From Ruminiclostridium sp. (lineage in GTDB: Bacteria; Bacillota; Clostridia; DSM-8532): DNA of 35,309 nt. The position numbers and the translations under genes are program-made. The notes under the pieces are model-generated. The model was given only the letters and a program-made list of their open reading frames with translations. It was not told where the DNA came from and made no database searches. The stretch covers positions 1-35,309 of the forward strand of contig JAAYJG010000330.1 in NCBI GenBank assembly GCA_012523055.1, in the 5' to 3' direction. Of the stretch, positions 7,386 to 13,572 are shown one piece after another (position 1 is the first letter of the stretch; every line of letters starts with the position of its first letter).

Positions 7386-7562
7386 TTACTTTGATGCGAC
7401 CTTCTTGGCATGACATCTCTTGCATACCTTGATTCTTTTACCTTCGTCGGAATCAACCTCATATAAAAGCTTAATACCGGTAGCGTTGCAAATGGGGCAG
7501 GTTCCTCTGCCACGAGCGGGCAGGTTCAATAAAGTTTTTCCACGATGTGTTTTTGAAGCCAT
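7386..7562 (-). CDS. Small zinc-ribbon protein
   Basis: A 58-residue basic protein starting MASKTHRGKTLLNLPARGRG and ending HAKKVASK. Two CxxC pairs (CPIC at 22-25 and CKRC at 47-50) make a one-zinc ribbon like those of ribosomal L32/L33-size proteins, but the sequence is neither typical L32 nor L33. GAGG lies about 9 bases before the ATG, and a strong terminator follows, so it is a free-standing gene. Its high Lys/Arg content and zinc ribbon suggest RNA or ribosome binding; this is inference. It overlaps a spurious longer frame on the same strand at 7304-7513. Confidence 0.78.
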   Translation of the reverse strand: MASKTHRGKTLLNLPARGRGTCPICNATGIKLLYEVDSDEGKRIKVCKRCHAKKVASK

Positions 7563-7765
7563 TGTACATACCTCACTTTATATTTTCATCAATAGAATCC
7601 CTATTTTTCTTCTACCGGATAAATCGATCAGAATCCCATTTTGATCTCAGGCGGAAGAAAATTTTCTTGATAGAACTAGAATATCATATTTTCTAAAGAA
7701 ATAAAACAGCAAAAACCATTATATTTATTTTTTCCGTCGTTGCTACTCTGAGGTGTGTATCTTAT

Positions 7766-7885
7766 CCTGGGCTCAGTGGTGCTATCCTGGGCGTAGCGAA
7801 GTCATTTTCAGCGCAGCGTGTCATCCTGAGCGTAGCGAAGGATCTTATCAGGAGTAATGTGAGATCCTTCACTTCGTTCAGGATG
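7766..7885. repeat. Dispersed palindromic repeat (ATCCTGAGCGTAGCGAAGGATCT type)
   Basis: The core unit at 7822-7845 (CATCCTGAGCG, TAGCGAAGGATCT) is repeated as an inverted copy at 7862-7885 (AGATCCTTC, ACTTCGTTCAGGATG). Together they can form a long hairpin. Degenerate partial copies lie just left (ATCCTGGGCGTAGCGAA at 7784-7800). Near-identical palindromes are scattered in intergenic regions of many unrelated bacteria. No ORF overlaps it. Confidence 0.75.
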
Positions 7886-7977
7886 TCATGCTGTGCCTTA
7901 TAACCTCTGATGAGCAACAACAGCCGAAGGAAAACTGAAATGCTTGAAACAAAAAGATATATTCAATGGGCTTCAAA

Positions 7978-7986
7978 TGTTATAAT
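7978..7986 (+). promoter_or_regulatory. Extended -10 promoter of WYL regulator
   Basis: TGTTATAAT is an extended -10 element 30 bases before the ATG at 8017. No good -35 hexamer lies 17 bases upstream, which is common with extended -10 promoters. Confidence 0.5.
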
Positions 7987-8016
7987 GGAACTACTGAATT
8001 GTGTCAGGTGGTATAA

Positions 8017-8928
8017 ATGAAAATTAACAGATTGTTGGAAATTATAATTATCCTCTTAAACCGCAAGACGGTTACCGCGAGGGAGCTGGCCAATCGTTTC
8101 GAGGTTTCGACCAGAACCATTTATCGGGATCTGGATGTTCTGTCCACGGCCGGCGTTCCGGTATACACCAACAAGGGAAATGGCGGTGGGATCTCGCTTT
8201 TGGAGGATTACTCCCTGAACAGGACGCTTCTGTCCGAGCAGGAGAGTGAAAGCCTTGTTCTTGCCCTGAAAACGCTTCAAGCCACCAAGTACCCTGAAAT
8301 CGACATGATCCTGGACAAGGTTGGTGGGCTGTTTAAAAGTGCGGACACCTCTGACTGGGTGGATATCGATCTGTCACCCTGGGGCAGCCAGCCCAATGAA
8401 TACAACAAGTTTGCCAACATTAAAAAAGCAATTTTGAAGCGTCAGGTCATATCTTTTTGCTATATCAACTCCAACGGGGACAGAAGCATACGTAGTATGG
8501 AACCCATGCGTCTGATTTATAAGGGACAAGCTTGGTACCTATGGGGATATTGCATGGCCAAAAAGGATTTCAGAGTCTTCCGGATTTCCCGGATGAAAGA
8601 GCTTGTAGTCTGCCCGGAAACCTTTCACCGCCGCAAGCAGGAACAGCCGCATATTGATGATAATGCAAAATCGCCTGTGCTTTCCATGAACCTGAGGTTA
8701 AGATTCGATCCAGAGGTATTATACCGGGTGTATGATGATTTTGATGATGCGATCATTCAAAAAAACGAAGATGGTTCCTGCGAGCTGTCGGTGGAATTCC
8801 CCGTAGGTGAATGGGTTTACGGATTTATCCTGTCCTTTGGCGAGCATGTCGAGGTGCTTGAGCCCGAACACATCCGCCTGACCATTCAAAGCATGCTGCA
8901 AAAGGCTTTGGCTCATTACCAGAAATGA
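8017..8928 (+). CDS. YafY-type HTH/WYL transcriptional regulator
   Basis: A 303-residue DNA-binding regulator. Residues 1-55 form an HTH_11/DeoR-like winged helix (LLNRKTVTARELANRFEVS, then TRTIYRDLDVLSTAGVPV). Residues ~135-225 form a WYL domain (AWYLWGYC, DFRVFRISRMKEL), and a C-terminal WCX-like extension follows. WYL domains bind nucleic-acid-like ligands or nucleotides and control the HTH; many family members regulate stress, DNA-damage or phage-defence genes, others ordinary metabolism. AGGTGG lies about 6 bases before the ATG. It stands alone, 130 bases before the dihydrofolate reductase gene, so the target is not obvious. A divergent target on the left is unlikely because that side holds the palindromic repeat and a minus-strand miniprotein gene. 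Confidence 0.9.
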   Translation: MKINRLLEIIIILLNRKTVTARELANRFEVSTRTIYRDLDVLSTAGVPVYTNKGNGGGISLLEDYSLNRTLLSEQESESLVLALKTLQATKYPEIDMILDKVGGLFKSADTSDWVDIDLSPWGSQPNEYNKFANIKKAILKRQVISFCYINSNGDRSIRSMEPMRLIYKGQAWYLWGYCMAKKDFRVFRISRMKELVVCPETFHRRKQEQPHIDDNAKSPVLSMNLRLRFDPEVLYRVYDDFDDAIIQKNEDGSCELSVEFPVGEWVYGFILSFGEHVEVLEPEHIRLTIQSMLQKALAHYQK

Positions 8929-9057
8929 TTCATGGCACAGCGCGATTACGATACGGGTAAAGACAATTATGAAGAGGGATTGATATCAATAGTGTAAAGT
9001 AACTTATAAAAACAGCAACAAGAACGTAAAAGAACAATTTGCTCGGAGGAGAGATTT

Positions 9058-9567
9058 ATGAAGGCAATACTATCAGCCGATCTGAACTGGGGAATTGGCT
9101 GCGACGGAAAGCTGCTGCAGAGGGTTCCGGAGGATATGAAACGCTTTATGCATATGACAACCGGCAAGATAGTTGTCATGGGCAGGGAAACCTTTGAATC
9201 CCTTCCCGGAAAGCAGCCATTAAAGGACAGGGTGAACATTGTATTAAGTCGCAAAAAGGAGTTTGGTGATGAACGGTTTCTTGTATGCCGCTCCTTGAAA
9301 GAACTATTCAAATTATTGTCGTCTTATGACATGGACGATGTGTTTGTCACTGGCGGCGAAGCCATATATATTCAATTACTGCCATACTGCAGCATTGTGT
9401 ATCTGACAAGGTTTGAAAAGGAGTTTGAAGCAGACAGGCATTTCCCCGACCTGGATAAAATGGACAACTGGGAACTTGTTTCACAAAGCGAACAAAAGGT
9501 CTATCAGGATATGGGGTTCAGGTACCTGGACTACAGGAACAATGACGTGAAGCCTTTCCCGTGTTGA
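9058..9567 (+). CDS. folA: Dihydrofolate reductase
   Basis: A 169-residue NADPH-dependent enzyme reducing dihydrofolate to tetrahydrofolate for thymidylate and purine synthesis. Motifs: GIGCDGKLL (Met20-loop region), VPEDMKRF with the catalytic acid at Asp26, VVMGRETFESLPG, VNIVLSR and DDVFVTGGEAIYIQLLP (nucleotide-binding GG). The length is normal. GGAGGAGAG precedes the ATG at good spacing. thyA is not adjacent in this window, so the gene is not in the common thyA-folA arrangement. Clostridial homologues often lie apart and some are horizontally acquired trimethoprim-tolerant forms; resistance cannot be judged from sequence here. Confidence 0.93.
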   Translation: MKAILSADLNWGIGCDGKLLQRVPEDMKRFMHMTTGKIVVMGRETFESLPGKQPLKDRVNIVLSRKKEFGDERFLVCRSLKELFKLLSSYDMDDVFVTGGEAIYIQLLPYCSIVYLTRFEKEFEADRHFPDLDKMDNWELVSQSEQKVYQDMGFRYLDYRNNDVKPFPC

Positions 9568-9643
9568 GAGTTTCTCCGGAAATGGCATCACGCCCTGAAT
9601 AGTCTATGTTTTTAGCGTATTCGGAGGGGTCGGCGAAAGTAGC

Positions 9644-9672
9644 TTGAAGATATAAATAATGATTTCTAATAT
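9644..9672 (+). promoter_or_regulatory. Promoter of zinc-ribbon gene
   Basis: TTGAAG at 9644-9649, a 17-base spacer and TAATAT at 9667-9672, about 60 bases before the start codon at 9733. Confidence 0.5.
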
Positions 9673-9732
9673 GACATACTACTGTCACGTTACAAAAGAT
9701 ATACTGATGCCATCAAATCAAAAGGAGATGAA

Positions 9733-10008
9733 ATGATGGCAACAACCGAAATGAAATTCTGCCAAAGCTGTGCGATGCCGATGGAAAACAGCGAAATGTA
9801 CGGAACCAACGCGGACGGCAGTAAAAATGAAGACTACTGCCAGTACTGCTATGCGAATGGCGCATTTACCAGCGATCAAACCATGGAGCAAATGATCGAA
9901 ACCTGCGTTCCTTTTGTATCAAAGGGAGATCCTTACTCGGATGAAGAATCCGCAAGAAAAGCCATGCAGGAATACTTCCCGCAACTGAAGAGGTGGAAGA
10001 AACAATAG
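9733..10008 (+). CDS. Putative zinc-ribbon domain protein
   Basis: A 91-residue protein with an N-terminal zinc ribbon (FCQSCAMPM and later DYCQYCYANG: CxxC pairs about 25 residues apart) and a C-terminal helical tail (MEQMIETCVPFVS, then ARKAMQEYFPQLKRWKK). This is the Zn_ribbon_2-type family of small cytoplasmic proteins, widespread in Clostridia and of unknown role. AAAGGAGATG gives good ribosome spacing to ATG 9733; ATG 9736 is an equally possible start. It appears to be monocistronic. Confidence 0.85.
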   Translation: MMATTEMKFCQSCAMPMENSEMYGTNADGSKNEDYCQYCYANGAFTSDQTMEQMIETCVPFVSKGDPYSDEESARKAMQEYFPQLKRWKKQ

Positions 10009-10261
10009 CAGGACACGGGTGGTTTTATGTCCTGGCCAGGCACAGAACCGTTCCTTGCCGGAGTGCCCGGACCTGCCCTAATCTCATACCTTGTATTTTT
10101 AACAAGTGGTTCTGTTTTGCTGTAATAGAAGGGAGACATGCCCTTTGGTCATAACTGATTATTGTTTTGTTTCTTTATGACCCTATTATTAAAAATGATT
10201 GAATTTTCTCTTTATAACGAATATTCGGGCAGAACCGGTAAATAACGAGGAGGCATTTGCG

Positions 10262-11089
10262 ATGATTGAATTACCAGAAGCTGCAGTAATGGCTGAACAA
10301 TTGAATGAGATCGTTCAGGGAAAAAGAATAACCAACGTAATAGCCAATTCAAGCCCTCATAAATTTGCATGGTTCTGTGGGGATCCACAAAGCTACCATG
10401 GGATGCTTTCGGGCAAAAGCCTTGGAAAGGCCGTCCCTGTGGGTGGCATGGTTGAAATTGCAGCAGAAGGCTATATTTTGGTTTTTGCCGAAGGTGTGAA
10501 TCTGCGGTTTCATGATGTGAATGATAAACGACCGCAGAAACACCAGCTTTTGCTCGAATTTGAGGATGATTCTGCATTGTCAGCCTCTATACAGATGTAT
10601 GGTGGATTATGGTGTTTCCGGGATGGAGAGTTTGACAACCCATATTACCTTGGAGCCGGAAAAAAGCCCTCACCGCTTTCTGCACAATTTGACGAAGCTT
10701 ATTTCAACAGTATCATCAACGCTCCGAGTGCGGAAAAACTGAGCGCAAAGGCATTGCTGGCCACCGAGCAGCGGATTCCGGGCCTTGGGAATGGTGTCTT
10801 GCAGGATATTTTGTACAATGCGGGCGTTCATCCAAAGAGAAAGGTGAAACAGCTTTCTGAAACTGACAAGAAAAAACTGTTTTTATCGATAAAGACGACT
10901 CTTGGTGAAATGGTAATGCTGGGCGGCAGAGATACCGAAACCGATTTACTGGGATGCCCCGGGGGGTACAAAACAAAATTGAGCAAAAAAACCTTGGATA
11001 AACCATGCCCGGTTTGCGGGGAGAGCCTCGTAAAGGAGGCCTATATGGGTGGAAGCATCTACTATTGCACGGGCTGCCAAAAGCAATAA
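10262..11089 (+). CDS. Fpg/Nei-family protein lacking catalytic N-terminal proline
   Basis: A 275-residue member of the formamidopyrimidine-DNA glycosylase/endonuclease VIII family. It has a normal H2TH region (EQRIPGLGNGVLQDILYNAG) and a C-terminal zinc finger (Cys249, Cys252, Cys269, Cys272). True Fpg begins M-P-E-L-P-E, with the post-Met proline as the Schiff-base nucleophile. This protein begins MIELPEA: the Glu is kept but Pro2 is Ile. The start is well supported (GAGGAGG at 10247-10253, ATG 10262), so the change is not a mis-called start. It should still bind DNA but may not excise bases or cleave by beta-elimination in the usual way. MIELPEA-type homologues are recognisable in other Firmicutes, so this is a subfamily trait rather than decay. 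Confidence 0.88.
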   Translation: MIELPEAAVMAEQLNEIVQGKRITNVIANSSPHKFAWFCGDPQSYHGMLSGKSLGKAVPVGGMVEIAAEGYILVFAEGVNLRFHDVNDKRPQKHQLLLEFEDDSALSASIQMYGGLWCFRDGEFDNPYYLGAGKKPSPLSAQFDEAYFNSIINAPSAEKLSAKALLATEQRIPGLGNGVLQDILYNAGVHPKRKVKQLSETDKKKLFLSIKTTLGEMVMLGGRDTETDLLGCPGGYKTKLSKKTLDKPCPVCGESLVKEAYMGGSIYYCTGCQKQ

Positions 11090-11172
11090 CGGGGTTGTGG
11101 ATAGATGTAACGAAGATGTGGCATTCCCAACGTTTTAATCAAAATCTAATTTGTTTATAACGGTTTTGTGCA

Positions 11173-11201
11173 TTGACATTCAATCAAGTTGCCCATATAA
11201 T
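11173..11201 (+). promoter_or_regulatory. Perfect-consensus sigma-A promoter
   Basis: TTGACA at 11173-11178, a 17-base spacer and TATAAT at 11196-11201. The predicted transcript begins near 11208 and meets a terminator at 11459-11482 with no ordinary gene between. Confidence 0.8.
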
Positions 11202-11270
11202 GGAACAGGAGATTGCGCATGGTAGTCTTCTATCAGGAAAGCCTTAATAAATACGGAAGGAGTGTTGTAA

Positions 11271-11309
11271 GTGCTCATGAGGTTAGAAAAAGTGGTTTTC
11301 AACAAATAA
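11271..11309 (+). CDS. Putative 12-residue leader peptide
   Basis: GTG CTC ATG then a short frame (VLMRLEKVVFNK) ending TAA at 11307. AAGGAG at 11257-11262 gives good spacing to GTG 11271 or ATG 11277. It lies about 150 bases before the terminator. The length and position fit an attenuator leader peptide; there is no run of a single amino acid codon, so amino-acid-specific control is not suggested. Confidence 0.4.
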   Translation: MLMRLEKVVFNK

Positions 11310-11458
11310 ATATTTGGTACTGGAATAATCAAGCCTGCTATCGGGGTCGTCACAAGGCAAAGCCCTGAACCGGAACATTCGATATTCCGGTGCGCAGCGA
11401 AGCAACCAGGCTGAAGAAACCATTTTTGCACGGCAACACAAAATAGGGTCAAAACAAC

Positions 11459-11482
11459 AGCACGCGGGTAGCGTGCTTTTTT
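11459..11482 (+). terminator. Rho-independent terminator/attenuator
   Basis: AGCACGC and GCGTGCT form a 7-bp stem with loop GGGTA, followed by six T residues. It lies 70 bases before the start codon of the next gene. Confidence 0.88.
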
Positions 11483-11553
11483 GATGGGAAAAACCCCAGG
11501 GATTGTTAGCAGGAAGGTTTTATGGTGGCGCTGAAAGGATAGGAGTGAGAAAG

Positions 11554-11706
11554 ATGAAGAAGAAAAAGAAAAAAACCACTCTTGATCTGATGAAAACCAT
11601 TCGGAATGAATGGAGTATCAACCCCAGAACAAGAGTGCAGGAAAATGAACTGAGAAACAAGAAGAAAAGAAGACAGGATGAAAAGAGAATGAAATACGAA
11701 TGGTGA
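11554..11706 (+). CDS. Lys/Arg-rich 50-residue protein
   Basis: A very basic miniprotein (12 Lys and 7 Arg of 50 residues): MKKKKKKTTLDLMKTIRNEW, then NPRTRVQENELRNKKKRRQ and KRMKYEW. GGAGTGAGA at 11542-11550 sets the start at ATG 11554; the frame is open further upstream but without a ribosome site. The charge pattern suggests nucleic-acid or ribosome binding, which is inference. A degenerate copy of its NPxTRVQxNE segment is found next to a degenerate GNAT start at 28921, which supports this being a real, conserved gene and a true neighbour of the GNAT. No family is recognised. Confidence 0.62.
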   Translation: MKKKKKKTTLDLMKTIRNEWSINPRTRVQENELRNKKKRRQDEKRMKYEW

Positions 11707-11721
11707 AGGAGAGGATTCAGG

Positions 11722-12168
11722 ATGGATAAATTTCTTGGCATATCCCCCTTGAGTGAAGATGAAACAAGGCTCAAGAAGAATGATTTGGATGAGGAGATGT
11801 TTAATATGGATGTTCAATTCAAGAGCGAGAAGCTCTGCGACTATAGTGCCATGACCAGTGTGAGCCAGGAGGCTTTCCACGGATGGCACCTGGATAATTG
11901 GTATGTATCAGAGCCTGTTATGGCAGGACTGCCCGAACAGGGCGAGGAGCTTGCCCTCGATTTATCGATGATAACGGAAATCGCCGGCGAGGATACCGGA
12001 CACGTGCTTTTTTCCATTTATCAATTTATAGTGGCCGAAACAGTTCAAAATAGTGCTGTAGCGGCCACTGTTTTTTTACCTTACTCTTGCTGTAAAAAAC
12101 ATCTTTCCAAGCAGCCTTTTTTGGGTAAACAGTTCATAGATGGATCGGTTATAACAAAAGCAGCATAA
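11722..12168 (+). CDS. Hypothetical protein, 3' part possibly not native
   Basis: A 148-codon frame with a good ribosome site (GAAGGAGAGG) 15 bases after the stop of the Lys-rich miniprotein gene. The first ~95 residues (MDKFLGISPLSEDETRLKKN, later GWHLDNWYVSEPVMAGLPEQ) are acidic and protein-like, with no recognised family. The remainder is Ser/Cys/hydrophobic and lies across a strong terminator hairpin (12030-12077), which is unusual inside a gene. The native stop may have been lost, so that translation now runs through the terminator. It sits between the Lys-rich gene and the GNAT; the decayed relative at 28.9 kb lacks anything corresponding to it. The function is unknown. Confidence 0.45.
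   Translation: MDKFLGISPLSEDETRLKKNDLDEEMFNMDVQFKSEKLCDYSAMTSVSQEAFHGWHLDNWYVSEPVMAGLPEQGEELALDLSMITEIAGEDTGHVLFSIYQFIVAETVQNSAVAATVFLPYSCCKKHLSKQPFLGKQFIDGSVITKAA
12030..12077 (+). terminator. Terminator hairpin inside an open frame
   Basis: AGTGGCCG (12030-12037) pairs perfectly with CGGCCACT (12062-12069), with an inner ACAG/CTGT pairing, followed by GTTTTTTT. It lies within the last third of the frame at 11722-12168. Confidence 0.75.
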
Positions 12169-12196
12169 TAGAATTCTGAACGGGAGGAAAGAAGAA

Positions 12197-12748
12197 ATGA
12201 AAGAACTGCTGGAAACAGAAAGGCTTTTTGTCAGAAGCTTTAAGCCTGAAGATTGGAGAGAACTTCAGGAATACATATCCAAAGAAGAGGTTATGAGGTT
12301 CGAAGAACCTTGGGACTGTTCGGATGGAGGCATGCGTAAGGCTGCTGAAGACTTTTCAAAGGGGGATGACTTCTGGGCGGTGGAATTGAAAAGCACCGGA
12401 AAAATGATTGGAGATCTCTATTTTGGAAAAACAGGCCCGGAAAGTTTTCGTACCCGAATGATTGGTTATATCTTCAACAATTGCTTCCATGGAAACGGCT
12501 ACGCCACAGATGCCTGCAGAGCTTTACTAAGCTATGCTTTTAGCAGCCTCAATGTTCATCGCGTTGTCGGTTTATGCAGCCCGGAAAACAAGCCATCATG
12601 GAAATTGATGAAGCGGCTGAACATGCGGCGGGAAGGGCATTCCATCAAGGCTGTCACTTTCAGAATGAACGAAGCAGGCCGACCAATCTGGTGGGATGAA
12701 TATCGGTATGCCATATTGGCTGAGGAGTGGGCTGACATAAACGTGTGA
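12197..12748 (+). CDS. GNAT family N-acetyltransferase (RimJ/RimL-like)
   Basis: A 183-residue acetyl-CoA-dependent transferase starting MKELLETERLFVRSFKPEDW, the typical RimJ/RimL-type beginning. The acetyl-CoA loop is seen in GYIFNNCFHGNGYATDACRA (the R/Q-x-x-G-x-G/A motif is FHGNGYA). Motif B follows in HRVVGLCSPENKPSWKLMKR. The usual substrates are ribosomal-protein N-termini or small amines including antibiotics; this one is unassigned. GGGAGGAAAG lies about 8 bases before the ATG. It follows a Lys-rich miniprotein and an unknown ORF behind an attenuator-like leader, which would fit inducible expression. A 33-codon degenerate copy of its N-terminus lies at 28983. Confidence 0.88.
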   Translation: MKELLETERLFVRSFKPEDWRELQEYISKEEVMRFEEPWDCSDGGMRKAAEDFSKGDDFWAVELKSTGKMIGDLYFGKTGPESFRTRMIGYIFNNCFHGNGYATDACRALLSYAFSSLNVHRVVGLCSPENKPSWKLMKRLNMRREGHSIKAVTFRMNEAGRPIWWDEYRYAILAEEWADINV

Positions 12749-12781
12749 AGAACTGCATTTATAAATCTAACCCCCAAAACC

Positions 12782-13498
12782 CTAACCTTGCGGCATGTTG
12801 AATTTATATCCAACCCCCTTTATTGTTTGAATGAATACAGGTTTTTTGGGGTCGGTTTCAATTTTCTTCCTGATATTACTAACATGAACCATAATTGTTC
12901 TATAGTCACCAAGGCTTTCCGTACCCCACAGATCTTGAAAGAGCTGCTCATTGCTGATCACCGCATTCGGGTTTTGTGCCAGCATGGTAAGGATTTGGAA
13001 TTCCTTTGGTGGCAGGGGTATGGTTTCTCCGTTGATGATGACGCAATAATTACCGATATCGATGATCAGCTCTCCGCAGGTGATGGTATTCTCCGATGAA
13101 ACGTTTTCCTGCAACTCTTGCTTTTTCGTTATGGAATTTCGCCGCAGCTGTGCTTTCACCCTTGCGATCAGCTCGATGGGTTCAAATGGCTTTCCGATAT
13201 AATCGTCTCCACCAGCAAAAAGCCCGATAGACTTCTCTGCCGGGTTGCATTTGCAGCTTAGAAAAATAATGGGAGTTGTGAGGCTGTTCCTTATTTCCTG
13301 GCACACTTCTATCCCGTCCATTCCTGGAAGCATTATATCGAGAATGATTAGATCCGGCTGTTCGGATAAAGCCATACAAACTGCTTTAATTCCATCATCC
13401 GCCGTAACCACATTGTATCCTTCATTCCGTAAATAGAGTGTGACGATTTCACGAATATCGTCATCATCGTCTACCAGTAAAATTTTCTTCTGCGTCAT
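12782..13498 (-). CDS. OmpR/PhoB-family response regulator
   Basis: A 238-residue DNA-binding response regulator. Receiver domain 1-120: acidic pocket in LLVDDDDD, phospho-acceptor Asp54 in LIILDIMLPGMDG, switch residue Ser81 and conserved Lys103 in DYIGKPFEP. The C-terminal winged helix (about 140-236) shows PLPPKEFQILTMLAQNPNAV, WGTESLGDYRTIMVHVSNIR and a final KGVGYKF. The partner kinase lies immediately upstream on the same strand, 74 bases away. AAGGGA precedes the ATG. The usual T-A-K motif after beta-4 is SCKC here, a mild deviation. It likely regulates its own operon and possibly envelope genes such as the divergent surface-protein pair; the latter is inference. Confidence 0.93.
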   Translation of the reverse strand: MTQKKILLVDDDDDIREIVTLYLRNEGYNVVTADDGIKAVCMALSEQPDLIILDIMLPGMDGIEVCQEIRNSLTTPIIFLSCKCNPAEKSIGLFAGGDDYIGKPFEPIELIARVKAQLRRNSITKKQELQENVSSENTITCGELIIDIGNYCVIINGETIPLPPKEFQILTMLAQNPNAVISNEQLFQDLWGTESLGDYRTIMVHVSNIRKKIETDPKKPVFIQTIKGVGYKFNMPQG

Positions 13499-13572
13499 TT
13501 GTCTTCCCTTCCATTTTCATTTATTATCTTAAGCATCGCTGGTTCTGCGGCCTGTTCCTGATTTTATCGGTG

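Larger units (their letters stand above)
11208..11482 (+). ncRNA. Candidate structured leader/attenuator RNA
   Basis: A ~275-base unit bounded by a perfect promoter and a strong terminator. It holds a 12-codon ORF (11271) and then structured sequence. ACCGGAA/TTCCGGT forms a hairpin, and AGCC-C-TG can pair with CAGGCT around it, in a two-level stem. It matches no riboswitch class I know. The arrangement (strong promoter, leader peptide, hairpins, terminator, then genes from 11554) is that of a transcription attenuator. A free small RNA is the alternative. Confidence 0.45.

Noticed and set aside
7304-7513. 69-codon minus-strand frame
   Set aside because: Overlaps, in another frame, the zinc-ribbon miniprotein gene, and spans its terminator.
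11310-11440. Known riboswitch (GEMM, cobalamin, T-box, THF) in the 11.2-11.5 kb leader
   Set aside because: GGCAAAGCC vaguely recalls GEMM, but the paired helices and conserved joints do not fit; no T-box or cobalamin core is present.
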